Origin: Candidatus Alistipes faecigallinarum
Lineage (GTDB): Bacteria; Bacteroidota; Bacteroidia; Bacteroidales; Rikenellaceae
DNA: 64,000 nt
Assembly (NCBI GenBank): GCA_019115605.1
Contig: DXDG01000003.1
Coordinates: 85,316-149,315, forward strand
Direction of reading: 5' to 3'
Position numbers and translations under genes: made by a program. Below are positions 49,185-58,005 of this stretch, in pieces; positions within the stretch are counted from its first letter, which is position 1, and each line of letters begins with the position of its first letter. The notes under the pieces are model-generated. The model made no database searches and was not told where the DNA came from. It saw only the letters and a list, made by a program, of their open reading frames with translations.

Positions 49185-49634
49185 ATGGACAACCGGCAAT
49201 TCCGTTTCTCTCTGTTTTTCGTGCTCGCTGCGGTGCTGCTGCTTGCGGGCTGCTCCCGACAGTCCCGTTTCGCGGCTGCGGAGCGGGCGTTTCACGATGC
49301 GGCCGCCTGCCAGTCGGCGCTGCTTGACTCCCTGCTCGGCACCTATGCCGGGGCGGATGCCGCGCTGCTCGGCCGCCTGCATGCCGGCTACCTCCGCGAC
49401 GGAACCTTCGCCCGGCTCGATTCGCTCGACGCCGTGCTGGTCAGCCAGCTGGAGCGCATGCAGGCCACATGCACCCGTCGGGAGGTCTCCCGGCTGGTGG
49501 TGTGCCTGACCCTGCACTTCCGCCTGTCGCGCCGGCTTACGGATGCCGAAATTCCCTTCGTCTACCGTCGCTTCCCGCCTCCGTGGGAGTACCTCGAACC
49601 CGATGCGGCGATACGTCTCGGTACGGGCCGCTGA
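49185..49634 (+). CDS. Small lipoprotein of unknown function
   Basis: A 149-residue protein with signal peptide and lipobox (LAGC, Cys23). The mature part is mainly helical and rich in Ala, Leu and Arg, ending in a Pro-rich segment (RRFPPPWEYLEP). I do not recognise a family. Its ATG directly follows the six-T tract of the structured RNA region, so its translation depends on how that RNA is made. The ATG has no obvious purine-rich ribosome-binding site. Confidence 0.65.
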   Translation: MDNRQFRFSLFFVLAAVLLLAGCSRQSRFAAAERAFHDAAACQSALLDSLLGTYAGADAALLGRLHAGYLRDGTFARLDSLDAVLVSQLERMQATCTRREVSRLVVCLTLHFRLSRRLTDAEIPFVYRRFPPPWEYLEPDAAIRLGTGR

Positions 49635-49674
49635 ATATAAAAAGAATCGGCCTCCTTTCGCGGGGGGCCGATTC
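49634..49674 (-). terminator. aspS terminator
   Basis: GAATCGGCC (49644-49652) pairs with GGCCGATTC (49666-49674). On the minus strand the stem is followed by TTTTTATATT, serving aspS; it also faces the end of the small lipoprotein gene. Confidence 0.8.
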
Positions 49675-49694
49675 CTTGGTCAGAGGCTTTATCC

Positions 49695-51449
49695 TTATGC
49701 CTCGGGCTTGCGCAGGTCGAGACAGAGCTCGTCGAGCTGTGCCGGAGCGATGGCCGAAGGGGCGTCGAGCATCACGTCGCGGCCGGCGTTGTTCTTCGGG
49801 AAGGCGATGTAGTCGCGGATCGAGTCCGAGCCGCCGAAGAGCGAGCACAGACGGTCGAAACCGAAGGCCAGACCTCCGTGAGGGGGTGCGCCGTACTTGA
49901 AGGCGTTCATCAGGAAGCCGAACTGCTCCTCGGCCGCCTCGGGCGTGAAGCCCAGGCACTCGAAGATCTGCGCCTGGAGCTGCTGGTCGTGGATACGGAT
50001 CGAACCGCCGCCGAGCTCCGTGCCGTTGCAGACGAAGTCGTAGGCATTGGCGCGCACGCGTCCCGGGTCGCTCTTGAGGTACTGCACGTCCTCGGGTTTG
50101 GGCGAGGTGAAGGGGTGGTGCATGGCGTAGAAGCGCTGCGTCTCGTCGTCCCACTCGAACATCGGGAAATCGACCACCCACAGCGGGGCAAACTTCTTCG
50201 GGTCGCGCAGACCAAGCTGCTGGGCCACCTCAAGACGCAGCGCACAGAGCTGCGTGAGGGCCTTGAACTTCTTGCCGCAGAGGATGAATACCATGTCGCC
50301 GGCCTTCGCGCCGCAGCGTGCGGCCAGGGCCTGTACCTCCTCGGGCGAGAAGAACTTGTCGATCGACGACTTGACGGCACCCTCCTCGACACGGATCCAG
50401 ATGAGCCCCTTGGCACCCACCTGCGGGCGCTTGACGAACTCGGTCAGGGCGTCGATCTGCTTGCGCGTGTAGGTGGCGCATCCCGTGGCGGCGAATCCGG
50501 TGATGTACTCCGCATCGTCGAAGACGGAGAATCCGTGTCCCTTGGCCAGGTCGGTCAGGTCGGCGAACTCCATGCCGAAGCGCAGGTCGGGCTTGTCCGA
50601 ACCGTACTTCTCCATCGCCTCGATCCACGGCATGCGGCGCAGCGGCTCGTTGAACTCCACGCCGAGCACCTCGCGGAACATGTGCTTGGCCCAGCGCTCG
50701 AAGATCTCCAGCACGTCCTCCTGCTCGACGAACGACATCTCGCAGTCGATCTGCGTGAACTCGGGCTGGCGGTCGGCGCGCAGGTCCTCGTCGCGGAAGC
50801 AGCGCACGATCTGGAAATAACGGTCATAACCGGCGACCATGAGCAACTGCTTGAGCGTCTGCGGCGACTGCGGCAGGGCGTAGAACTGGTTGGGGTTCAT
50901 GCGGCTCGGCACGACGAAGTCGCGGGCACCCTCGGGGGTCGACTTGATCAGATAGGGGGTCTCGATCTCGAGGAATCCCTCGGCGTCGAGGAAGCGGCGG
51001 ATCTCCTGGGCCATCTTGTGGCGCAGGATCATGTTGCGCTGCAGGGGCGGACGGCGCAGGTCGAGGTAGCGGTACTTCATGCGCAGGTCGTCGCCGCCGT
51101 CGGAGTTCTCCTCGATGGTGAACGGCGGGGTCTGCGCCTCGTTGAGCGCCTCGATACGCTCAGCGACGACTTCGATGTCGCCCGTGGGCATCTTCGGGTT
51201 CTTGGCTTCGCGCTCCACGACGCGTCCCGTAACGCGGAGCACCCATTCGCGGCCTACGCGGGCGGCAGCCTCGCGCACCTCGGCGGGCGAATGCTCCTCG
51301 ACGGTGATCTGCGTCAGACCGTAGCGGTCGCGCAGGTCGATGAAGGTCATGGCGCCGAGGTTTCGCACTTTCTGCACCCACCCGGCCAGGGTTACGGTCT
51401 CGTTTACGTTGCCGGCTCTCAGACAGCCGCAAGTATGGGTCCTGTACAT
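49695..51449 (-). CDS. aspS: Aspartyl-tRNA synthetase
   Basis: 584 residues from [25 protein letters not shown]; a longer upstream frame crosses the promoter and is rejected. An N-terminal OB-fold anticodon-binding domain, the class II catalytic core with the bacterial GAD insertion, and motif 3 (GLAFGFDRL) are all present. No AsnRS-like features suggest a change of specificity. Confidence 0.96.
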   Translation of the reverse strand: MYRTHTCGCLRAGNVNETVTLAGWVQKVRNLGAMTFIDLRDRYGLTQITVEEHSPAEVREAAARVGREWVLRVTGRVVEREAKNPKMPTGDIEVVAERIEALNEAQTPPFTIEENSDGGDDLRMKYRYLDLRRPPLQRNMILRHKMAQEIRRFLDAEGFLEIETPYLIKSTPEGARDFVVPSRMNPNQFYALPQSPQTLKQLLMVAGYDRYFQIVRCFRDEDLRADRQPEFTQIDCEMSFVEQEDVLEIFERWAKHMFREVLGVEFNEPLRRMPWIEAMEKYGSDKPDLRFGMEFADLTDLAKGHGFSVFDDAEYITGFAATGCATYTRKQIDALTEFVKRPQVGAKGLIWIRVEEGAVKSSIDKFFSPEEVQALAARCGAKAGDMVFILCGKKFKALTQLCALRLEVAQQLGLRDPKKFAPLWVVDFPMFEWDDETQRFYAMHHPFTSPKPEDVQYLKSDPGRVRANAYDFVCNGTELGGGSIRIHDQQLQAQIFECLGFTPEAAEEQFGFLMNAFKYGAPPHGGLAFGFDRLCSLFGGSDSIRDYIAFPKNNAGRDVMLDAPSAIAPAQLDELCLDLRKPEA

Positions 51450-51480
51450 GTCGATGGTTGTATTATTTGTTCCGATTTTG

Positions 51481-51488
51481 TATCTTTG
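51481..51488 (+). promoter_or_regulatory. -7 element for tadA
   Basis: TATCTTTG, with GTTG at 51457-51460 twenty bases upstream. It lies in the aspS leader region and faces the aspS promoter. Confidence 0.55.
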
Positions 51489-51501
51489 TCCTTGCAACCC
51501 A

Positions 51502-51509
51502 CAAAGGTA
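51502..51509 (-). promoter_or_regulatory. -7 element for aspS
   Basis: On the minus strand TACCTTTG, 52 bases before the aspS start. It and the tadA element predict start sites at almost the same base, so polymerase can probably occupy only one at a time. Confidence 0.55.
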
Positions 51510-51663
51510 AGCATTTTCACGGGAATGTCGCACCTGACAGGCGAAAAATCCGCTGTCGGGGCTCCGGCCGCATCGGCTGAGGGCCCGAGGGGGCGGTAGA
51601 AGAGCAACGAAGGGGCGACGGAGAAGGCGACGGAAGAGGAGGCGAACGGAACATCAGTAGTTT

Positions 51664-52113
51664 ATGGAAGAACAGCAGCAGACCGACGAGCGGTTCATGC
51701 GTCTGGCCCTTGCCGAGGCGCGCAAGGCACTCGATGCCGGGGAGGTGCCCATCGGTGCCGTGGTCGTGTCGCACGGCGCGGTCATCGGCCGCGGCCACAA
51801 CCTTGTGGAGACCCTCGCGGACCCCACGGCCCATGCCGAGATGCAGGCCCTGACGGCCGCGGCCTCGACGCTCGGCGGCAAATACCTCCCCGAGTGCACG
51901 CTCTACGTTACCGTCGAGCCGTGCATCATGTGCGCCGGGGCGATCGCCTGGGCGCAGGTCGGGCGTGTGGTGTGGGGCGCCGATGATCCGAAGCGGGGCT
52001 ATCGCCGCTATTCCGAGACGGTTTTCCATCCCCGGACGACCCTCACGCGGGGGGTTCTGGCGGCGGAGTGCGGGGAGTTGATGACCTCGTTTTTCACCTT
52101 TTTGCGGAAATAG
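51664..52113 (+). CDS. tadA: tRNA-specific adenosine-34 deaminase
   Basis: A 149-residue zinc deaminase converting A34 to inosine in the anticodon of tRNA-Arg. Zinc ligands and the proton shuttle are H57/E59 in HAE and C87/C90 in PCIMC; WGADDPKRG and the C-terminal FFTFLR segment fit TadA rather than guanine or cytidine deaminases. Confidence 0.93.
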   Translation: MEEQQQTDERFMRLALAEARKALDAGEVPIGAVVVSHGAVIGRGHNLVETLADPTAHAEMQALTAAASTLGGKYLPECTLYVTVEPCIMCAGAIAWAQVGRVVWGADDPKRGYRRYSETVFHPRTTLTRGVLAAECGELMTSFFTFLRK

Positions 52114-52115
52114 TG

Positions 52116-52146
52116 TTTGAGAAATCGTAAAAAAAACATAATTTTG
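52116..52146 (+). promoter_or_regulatory. Promoter of the TPR protein gene
   Basis: TTTG (52116-52119), a 19-base spacer, TAATTTTG (52139-52146): a full consensus match 65 bases before the start codon. Confidence 0.8.
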
Positions 52147-52211
52147 CAGGAAATGCGTCCCTCCAGGCAGGACGCTCCGGTAAGAAAACACATTTAGAAA
52201 AACACACAACC

Positions 52212-53153
52212 ATGAAGAAATTATTTGTTTCAGCAATTGCGCTGTTTGCGACTGCCACGCTCTCGGCGCAGGACGTTACGGCCCTCTACAACGAGGCGGC
52301 CGCTGCCTATGGAGCCAAAGATTATGCAGGCGCTGCCGCTAAATTCGAGCAGGTGATCGACCTGGGCCTCGACAATGCCGATGCCGCATCGCTGGTCGCC
52401 ACGGCGAAGAAGTCGCTTCCGCTGTGCTATTACATGTTGGGAGGTAGCGCCCTCAAATCGCAGAATTATGACGCCGCTCTGCAGAACTTCGAGAAATCCG
52501 CCGAGCTGGCCGAGCTCTACGGCGATGTAACGCAGATGGGCAAGTCGAACGGCTGGGTAGCCAAGATCTACCAGATCCAGGGTGGATCGGCCTTCAACAA
52601 CAAGGATTACGCTACGGCAGTCAATATCTTCGAGAAGGGTTACAAGGCCGACCCCGACAACACGGGCATGGCGCTGAACCTGGCGATGAGCTACTGCGAG
52701 CTGGGCGAGTATGCAAAGGGCATGGAGATCTACGAGGCCATTGCCGCCAAGACGCACCCGAAATATGCCAACGACGTGGAGACGGCCAAGAAGATGATGG
52801 CGCTCTACACGAACAACAAGGTGGCCGAGATGCAGAAGGCCGGTGATTTCGACGGCATCATCGCCATGGCCGATGCACAGCTCGAGAAGAACCCCGCAAG
52901 CGCCCTGTTCCAGAACGTACGCCTGCAGGCCTACTCCGGCAAGAAGGACTATGCCAAGGTAATCGAGCTGGGAGAGGCTGCCGCCGAGGCTCAGACCGAT
53001 CCCGTTGACAAGAGCCTGATGTACTATGTGCTGGGCAGCGCCTACAACGCCAAGGAGATGCGCGACCAGGCCATCGCCGCCTTCCAGAAGGTTACCGACG
53101 GCGAGGCTGCCGAGAACGCGAAGGCTGCTCTTGCCGAACTGACCAAGAAATAG
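52212..53153 (+). CDS. Exported tetratricopeptide repeat protein
   Basis: 313 residues with a signal peptide ending LSA-QDV, giving Gln at the mature N terminus. The rest is TPR helices: clear units around AYGAKDYAGAAAKFEQVIDLGLDNADA, YDAALQNFEKSAELA, AFNNKDYATAVNIFEKGYKADPDNTG and MRDQAIAAFQKV. It is probably a periplasmic or outer-membrane-associated scaffold. The strong promoter and terminator mark a single-gene, well-expressed unit. Partners are unknown. Confidence 0.85.
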   Translation: MKKLFVSAIALFATATLSAQDVTALYNEAAAAYGAKDYAGAAAKFEQVIDLGLDNADAASLVATAKKSLPLCYYMLGGSALKSQNYDAALQNFEKSAELAELYGDVTQMGKSNGWVAKIYQIQGGSAFNNKDYATAVNIFEKGYKADPDNTGMALNLAMSYCELGEYAKGMEIYEAIAAKTHPKYANDVETAKKMMALYTNNKVAEMQKAGDFDGIIAMADAQLEKNPASALFQNVRLQAYSGKKDYAKVIELGEAAAEAQTDPVDKSLMYYVLGSAYNAKEMRDQAIAAFQKVTDGEAAENAKAALAELTKK

Positions 53154-53174
53154 GCATACGCCGCAACAAGCTGC

Positions 53175-53214
53175 GAAGCGGACCCTCCTGCGGGAAGGTC
53201 CGCTTCTTCGTTTC
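53175..53214 (+). terminator. Terminator of the TPR protein gene
   Basis: GAAGCGGACC (53175-53184) pairs with GGTCCGCTTC (53197-53206), inner TCC/GGG pairing, then TTCGTTTCC. Confidence 0.75.
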
Positions 53215-53309
53215 CGGAGGCGGTTGCCAGTCGGAGGCGACCGTCGGCTTGTGCCGGCGGTTGTCGGCGGTTGTCGGCCGGTGGCTGCCGGCCGACATGA
53301 TGCGGGCGG

Positions 53310-54221
53310 CTACCGCTTGTCGCGGATGTTTCCGCGGATCCGCTCCAGCCCGCTCCGGGTCAGGGGCGTCGTGCCGAAGCAATCGGTGAACTGCCGCTCG
53401 TCGAGCGCGCGCCACGCCTCGGCATCGAGTTCCGCCGGGTCGAAGAGTGTGTCGAATGCCGGGTTGCGGTGCTGCGGTGCGCGCCGGTTGTAGGGGCAGC
53501 AGCTCTGGCAGGCGTCGCATCCGAAGATCCAGCCGTCGAGATCGATCCCGGTGTCGGGCTCCCGCTCGATCGTGTGGCAGGCGATGCAGCGCCCCGTGTC
53601 GATCATCCGCTCGTCGAGGATCGCCCCCGTGGGGCAGTGCTCGATGCAGGCACGGCAGCTGCCGCAACGGGAACCTTCGAAGGGGGTGTCGTATGCGTCC
53701 GTTTCGTCGTTGAGGAGCAGCTCGCCCAGCAGCACGAAGCTCCCGAACTGCGGGGTTACGAGCAGCGACTGCCGCCCGATCCATCCCAGCCCGGCCTCCA
53801 CGGCCAGCTGCTTCTCGGCCAGCGGCGCCGTATCGACGAAGGCTCGCCCTTCGAGCCCCGGATAGGCGGCTTTCAGGGCCTGGAGCATGCCGCGGAGCAT
53901 GTTGCGGATCGTCGTGTGGTAGTCTGTCGTGCAGGCGTAGGAGGCGATTTTCGTGCGGCATGTCGCGGGATATCCGTCGCTTGTGCGGTTCTTGTAGGCC
54001 ACGGCGCAAACAACTGCCGTGCGGGCTCCTTCGACCAGCCGTGCCGGATCGAACCGCTTTTCCGTGTGGCGTTCCAGATAGGCGAGCGATGACTGATATC
54101 CCTGCCCGAGCCAGCGGCGGAAGCGGGCCTCGTTGGCTGCGAGGTGGCGGCAGGGCGCCACGCCGCAGAGGTCGAATCCCGCCTGTGCGGCGAGCCGTTT
54201 GATGTTCCGTTGGTCGAGCAT
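53310..54221 (-). CDS. queG: Epoxyqueuosine reductase
   Basis: A 303-residue iron-sulfur and cobalamin enzyme for the last step of queuosine synthesis. The catalytic Asp region lies in FVDTAPLAEKQLAVEAGLGWIG, and two [4Fe-4S] sites are seen as CGSCRACIEHCPTGAI and CIACH..CDACQSCCPYN. Like MetH, it needs cobalamin. It is divergent from the acyl-CoA ligase gene. Confidence 0.94.
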   Translation of the reverse strand: MLDQRNIKRLAAQAGFDLCGVAPCRHLAANEARFRRWLGQGYQSSLAYLERHTEKRFDPARLVEGARTAVVCAVAYKNRTSDGYPATCRTKIASYACTTDYHTTIRNMLRGMLQALKAAYPGLEGRAFVDTAPLAEKQLAVEAGLGWIGRQSLLVTPQFGSFVLLGELLLNDETDAYDTPFEGSRCGSCRACIEHCPTGAILDERMIDTGRCIACHTIEREPDTGIDLDGWIFGCDACQSCCPYNRRAPQHRNPAFDTLFDPAELDAEAWRALDERQFTDCFGTTPLTRSGLERIRGNIRDKR

Positions 54222-54236
54222 GCTGATATTTTAGTC

Positions 54237-54244
54237 CAAAAGTA
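54237..54244 (-). promoter_or_regulatory. -7 element for queG
   Basis: On the minus strand TACTTTTG, 15 bases before the queG start codon. Confidence 0.55.
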
Positions 54245-54247
54245 GCG

Positions 54248-54263
54248 ATTTTCGATCGAAAAT
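54248..54263. promoter_or_regulatory. Perfect 16-base palindrome between divergent promoters
   Basis: ATTTTCGATCGAAAAT is fully self-complementary. It lies between the queG -7 element and a TATCTTTA (54267-54274) for the ligase gene, overlapping the -33 zones of both. A regulator site is possible but unproven. Confidence 0.45.
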
Positions 54264-54266
54264 TCG

Positions 54267-54274
54267 TATCTTTA
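54267..54274 (+). promoter_or_regulatory. Probable -7 element for the acyl-CoA ligase gene
   Basis: TATCTTTA, one mismatch from TAnnTTTG, 45 bases before the start codon. Confidence 0.45.
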
Positions 54275-54319
54275 TCCCGCATTTTTGCGTTATTCACATG
54301 ACGCTAATTCGATTTTGAC

Positions 54320-56014
54320 ATGACGATCAACACTCTGTACGACCTGGTTCGTAACAGCACGGAGCGCTTCGCATCGAGAATCGCTTTTTCCATGTACGAC
54401 GGCGACGAGCTGACGTACGCCGAAGTAGGGCGCCGGATCGGTCGGGTGCAGGAGATCCTGACCGAATCGGGTCTCGGGCCCGGAGACAAGGTGGCACTGT
54501 TGAGCAGCAACATGCCCAACTGGGGCGTCTGCTATTTTGCCGTAACGTCGGCGGGCATGATCGCCGTACCGATTCTTCCCGATTTTTCGGGTGAGGAGCT
54601 CGACATGATCATCGAGCACTCGGAGGCCAAGGCGCTGCTTGTTTCCGATAAACTCTTCACGAAACTTTCGAAACGGACCATCGAGCGGCTCCATGTCGTG
54701 GTCCGCACCAAGAATCTGGGAATCATCTCCCAGCGGGTGCGCACCGCAGGCTCGACGGCCGTTCCTTCGCCGGACGATCTGGCGGTCATCATCTATACGT
54801 CGGGTACGACCTCGAAACCCAAGGGGGTGATGCTGACGCACAAGGCGCTGTGTGCCCAGGTGGATATGTCGGCGGCCATCTTCCCGATCGGCGGCGAGGA
54901 TGTCTTTTTGTCGGTGCTGCCGCTTTCGCACACCTACGAGTGTTCGATCGGCATGATCTACCCCTTCTCGATGGGGGCCCGGGTCGTCTATCTGGACCGT
55001 CCGCCCACGGCGTCGGCCCTGATGCCCGCCCTGCGTGCGGTGCGGCCTACGGTCATGCTCATCGTGCCGCTCATTATCGAGAAGATCTACCGCCATCAGG
55101 TTCTTGCGAAGTTCAACTCCAACGCTCTTTGGCGCACGGTCTACCGGGTGGGATTCCTGCGCCGCTACCTGCATCGCGTGGCGGGCAAGAAACTCATGAA
55201 GCTCTTCGGCCGTCGGCTGCGCTTCCTCGGTATCGGCGGAGCGAAGCTTGACGGCGGTGCCGAGCGGTTCCTGATGGAGGCGCGTGTTCCCTATGCGATC
55301 GGCTACGGATTGACCGAGACGGCTCCGCTGCTGGCCGGTGCGGCCCCGTCGCAGGTACGCCTCGGATCCACCGGACCGCAGGCCCCGGGTGTGCAGCTGC
55401 GGCTGGAGAATGTCAATCCCGAGACGCGGCAGGGCGAGATCGTAGCCCTGACACCGAGTGTCATGTTGGGCTATTACAAGAGCCCCGAGGTAACCAAGGA
55501 GGTCTTTACGGTCGACGGCTGGTTCCGTACGGGTGATCTGGGTGAGTTCGACTCGGACGGCTGGCTCTATATCAAGGGGCGCCTGAAGAACATGATTGTC
55601 GGTCCGGGCGGTGAGAATATCTATCCCGAGGATATCGAGAGCGTGCTCAATTCGCATGTCTGCATTGCCGATTCGATCGTAACGGAGCACGAGGGACGTC
55701 TGGTCGCCCTGGTGCATTTCAATCGCGAGGAGATCGAGGCGATGATCGACGACTGGCGCGAAGAGTGGGCAACCTACAAGGAGGCCTGGGAGGCGAAGAC
55801 CGAGCAACTCAAGAAGGAGATTCTCGATTTCGTCAATGCCAAGGTCAATCGCTTCTCGCGCATCTCGGAGGTGGTCGAGGAGAAGGAGGCCTTCATCAAG
55901 ACCCCGACGCACAAGATCAAGCGGTTCCTCTACAGCAAGCGCGGCAAGGGAGCCGATCCGGCCGTGAAGGCCGGTGCGGGTCTCCCCGGTACGAAACCCG
56001 AGGGGAAAGCCTGA
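54320..56014 (+). CDS. Long-chain acyl-CoA ligase-like AMP-forming enzyme
   Basis: A 564-residue ANL-superfamily ligase. The AMP-binding motif YTSGTTSKPKGVMLTH, the acyl-binding gate GYGLTETAPLL and the hinge region GWFRTGDLGEFDSDGWLYIKGR, ending GPGGENIYPEDIE, are all present. A C-terminal Lys in the THKIKRF segment matches the adenylation lysine. It likely activates fatty acids for lipid synthesis or salvage; acyl-ACP synthetase activity is an alternative. It has no membrane helix. Confidence 0.9.
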   Translation: MTINTLYDLVRNSTERFASRIAFSMYDGDELTYAEVGRRIGRVQEILTESGLGPGDKVALLSSNMPNWGVCYFAVTSAGMIAVPILPDFSGEELDMIIEHSEAKALLVSDKLFTKLSKRTIERLHVVVRTKNLGIISQRVRTAGSTAVPSPDDLAVIIYTSGTTSKPKGVMLTHKALCAQVDMSAAIFPIGGEDVFLSVLPLSHTYECSIGMIYPFSMGARVVYLDRPPTASALMPALRAVRPTVMLIVPLIIEKIYRHQVLAKFNSNALWRTVYRVGFLRRYLHRVAGKKLMKLFGRRLRFLGIGGAKLDGGAERFLMEARVPYAIGYGLTETAPLLAGAAPSQVRLGSTGPQAPGVQLRLENVNPETRQGEIVALTPSVMLGYYKSPEVTKEVFTVDGWFRTGDLGEFDSDGWLYIKGRLKNMIVGPGGENIYPEDIESVLNSHVCIADSIVTEHEGRLVALVHFNREEIEAMIDDWREEWATYKEAWEAKTEQLKKEILDFVNAKVNRFSRISEVVEEKEAFIKTPTHKIKRFLYSKRGKGADPAVKAGAGLPGTKPEGKA

Positions 56015-56036
56015 TCCGGGTTTCTACCGGAATCAC

Positions 56037-56066
56037 AGGGCGGGATGTTGCATACCGCCCTTTTTT
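56037..56066 (+). terminator. Terminator of the acyl-CoA ligase gene
   Basis: AGGGCGG (56037-56043) pairs with CCGCCCT (56055-56061), followed by TTTTT. Confidence 0.8.
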
Positions 56067-56369
56067 CTGCAGCCGCCGGATCCGGCGATGCGGGAATCCT
56101 CGAAATCTGGCTCCGAAGCACATGGCAGCCGGGACCTGTCCGGGCATTGATCCCGGTGTCGCGCACCCCCGGGATCTCTCCGATCCGGACGAAGGCATAC
56201 AAAAAAGGATATCCGACCGGATATCCTTTTTTCTGGTGTCGGAACGGAACTCTCCATCCCGTGGAACTGGGCCTCCTGCAGGTCGGCGATGCCGCCTGCC
56301 GACGGATGCGCCCCATGTCGGCAATTCGCGATCTGGGGTGCTCCCCTTGCGGGGCATTTCGGCCGGAGC
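56067..56369. other. Non-coding stretch containing one terminator
   Basis: About 300 bases between the ligase terminator and the rubredoxin stop. Apart from the inverted repeat at 56201-56232 I see no supported gene, RNA or repeat; open frames here are out of phase and lack family motifs. Confidence 0.5.
56201..56232. terminator. Bidirectional terminator, 14-base perfect stem
   Basis: AAAAAAGGATATCC and its complement GGATATCCTTTTTT flank a GACC loop. It can stop leftward rubredoxin transcripts and any rightward readthrough. Confidence 0.85.
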
Positions 56370-56534
56370 CTACTCCGTAACCTCCTCGAACTGGTCCTTG
56401 CCGACGCCGCAAAGCGGGCATACCCAGTCTTCGGGAATATCTTCGAAGGCCGTTCCGGGGGCGATGCCGCCTTCGGGATCACCTACTTCGGGGTCGTAGA
56501 TCCAGTCACATACCGTGCAACGATACTTTTTCAT
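56370..56534 (-). CDS. Rubredoxin
   Basis: A complete 54-residue rubredoxin, starting [19 protein letters not shown]. The four iron-binding cysteines are C6, C9, C39 and C42 (CTVC and [14 protein letters not shown]), with the conserved EDWVCPLCG block. It is a one-electron carrier, in anaerobes usually feeding oxygen or peroxide reduction enzymes. It is the last gene of the M23-ispD-PH-rubredoxin run, 48 bases after the PH-like gene; its electron partners are not encoded nearby. Confidence 0.95.
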   Translation of the reverse strand: MKKYRCTVCDWIYDPEVGDPEGGIAPGTAFEDIPEDWVCPLCGVGKDQFEEVTE

Positions 56535-56582
56535 CTTTTTGTTTTTTTAGTTAATAAAGGGTCTATTGATCGATTTCCAAAA

Positions 56583-57257
56583 TCATGCCCGACCGGGCCA
56601 GTCGTTCCGCCTGTTTTCAGCCGCCGCATCTTCGCTGCTTTTCCCGGCCTTTTGCCCGCTTCTCTCCCCGCTTTCCTTCTCGGCCCGCTCTTCTGCCTTC
56701 TCTTCCCGTTCGAGCTCTTCGATCGCCTCCTCGTCCTCCTCCTCTTCGTCGGGTCGGTTGCCGCCCGGAGGAGTCAGCTCGGCCACAAGCCGGTCGGCAT
56801 CCGCGCAGGAGACATAGAGCCGCTCTTCGTAGATGTCGGTGATCTCGACGAAATTCTTCCACTCCGAAGCGTAGAGCCGCACGCGGTCGAAGCGCCGCAG
56901 GTCGAGGAAATGGCCGTAATAGCCGAAAAAGCCGTATCCGCCGAAGATCGGGATGAACCACTTCATGCGTCCGGGTTCCACGCGCCGTACGGAGGCGATT
57001 TCGTCCCGGCGCACCTCGGTGATGTCCAGCAGGCAGCGTATCTCCACGCGGTCCTCCGTAACGACGATCTTGCGCGGGATGGAGAGGGCCATCAGGGCGA
57101 TGATCGCCACGATGAACGACGTGAACCAGGCCGAGAGGTATCCGCCCTCGTAGAGATGGAAGAGCAGCCAGCCCAGCAGTCCGAACAGTGCCAGATAGAC
57201 GACGGCGCCGTAATACGCCGAGCGGCCGAAACGGTATTTGTAGATGTGGGGTTCCAT
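56583..57257 (-). CDS. Two-helix membrane protein with PH-like domain and acidic tail
   Basis: A 224-residue protein. Residues 15-60 hold two membrane helices, followed by a beta-rich stretch (IVVTEDRVEIRCLLDITEVRRDEIASVRRVE..WKNFVEITD) resembling bacterial PH-like domains of unknown function. The last 70 residues are a highly charged, Glu/Lys/Arg-rich tail. It sits between ispD and rubredoxin; nothing in the sequence reveals its job. Confidence 0.7.
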   Translation of the reverse strand: MEPHIYKYRFGRSAYYGAVVYLALFGLLGWLLFHLYEGGYLSAWFTSFIVAIIALMALSIPRKIVVTEDRVEIRCLLDITEVRRDEIASVRRVEPGRMKWFIPIFGGYGFFGYYGHFLDLRRFDRVRLYASEWKNFVEITDIYEERLYVSCADADRLVAELTPPGGNRPDEEEEDEEAIEELEREEKAEERAEKESGERSGQKAGKSSEDAAAENRRNDWPGRA

Positions 57258-57275
57258 GTCCTGCGGTCCGAAATC

Positions 57276-58001
57276 TTATCGGGTATGCTCCTCTTCCGCC
57301 GTTTTCGCCTCTTCGCGGGCTGTGAGCAGCGCTCCGGCGAGGATGAAATCCTCGGGTGTGGTGATCTTCAGGTTGCTGCGCTCGCCTTCGGAAAGGAAGA
57401 TGCTTCCGCCAGCCGCCTCCACGACCGATGCGTCGTCCGTGAATTCCGGGCGGTAGGGCGCCCCGTATGCCTTTCTCAACAGCTCCGCCCGGAAGATCTG
57501 GGGGGTCTGCACGCTGCGGAAGCGGCGGCGGTCCACGATGTGCGAAGCCGTGATTTCGCCTTGCGCGTCGGTCTCCACCTCGCGCAGGGAGTCGACTGCC
57601 GCGATGGCCGGAACGGCCGCACCGTAACGTGCGGCATCGGCTGCCACGCGGCGGATCAGCCCGACGCTTGCCAGCGGCCGTACGCCGTCGTGTACGGCGA
57701 TCAGCTCGGGATCGGTGCGGAGCGCCTCGATCCCCCGGCGGACCGAGTCGAAACGTTCGGCGCCGCCGGCTGCGGTATGGTGCTTCGCCACGTCGAACCG
57801 GGCCGCAAAATCGCTCCAGAAGGCCGTGTAGCGCTCCGGCAGGACGACGACGATCTCCGCGCCGGGCAATGCCTCGGCGCAGACGTTGATCGTCCGGGCG
57901 AGGACCGGCAGGCCCTCCAGCAGGACGAACTGCTTGGGCAGCGCGCCGCCGCAGCGTGTGCCGCTGCCTCCGGCGACGATGATGATTCCCGTACGTTCCA
58001 T
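57276..58001 (-). CDS. ispD: 2-C-methyl-D-erythritol 4-phosphate cytidylyltransferase
   Basis: A 241-residue nucleotidyltransferase of the MEP isoprenoid pathway. The CTP-binding N terminus IIVAGGSGTRCGG..PKQF, the VHDGVRP block, and QTPQIF with FTDDASVVE are diagnostic. It starts four bases after the stop of the M23 gene. Confidence 0.94.
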   Translation of the reverse strand: MERTGIIIVAGGSGTRCGGALPKQFVLLEGLPVLARTINVCAEALPGAEIVVVLPERYTAFWSDFAARFDVAKHHTAAGGAERFDSVRRGIEALRTDPELIAVHDGVRPLASVGLIRRVAADAARYGAAVPAIAAVDSLREVETDAQGEITASHIVDRRRFRSVQTPQIFRAELLRKAYGAPYRPEFTDDASVVEAAGGSIFLSEGERSNLKITTPEDFILAGALLTAREEAKTAEEEHTR

Positions 58002-58005
58002 CGTG

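Noticed and set aside
53250..53280. Short repeats CGGCGGTTGT as a CRISPR or functional repeat array
   Set aside because: Only two adjacent copies of about ten bases with no spacers; ordinary GC-rich slippage.
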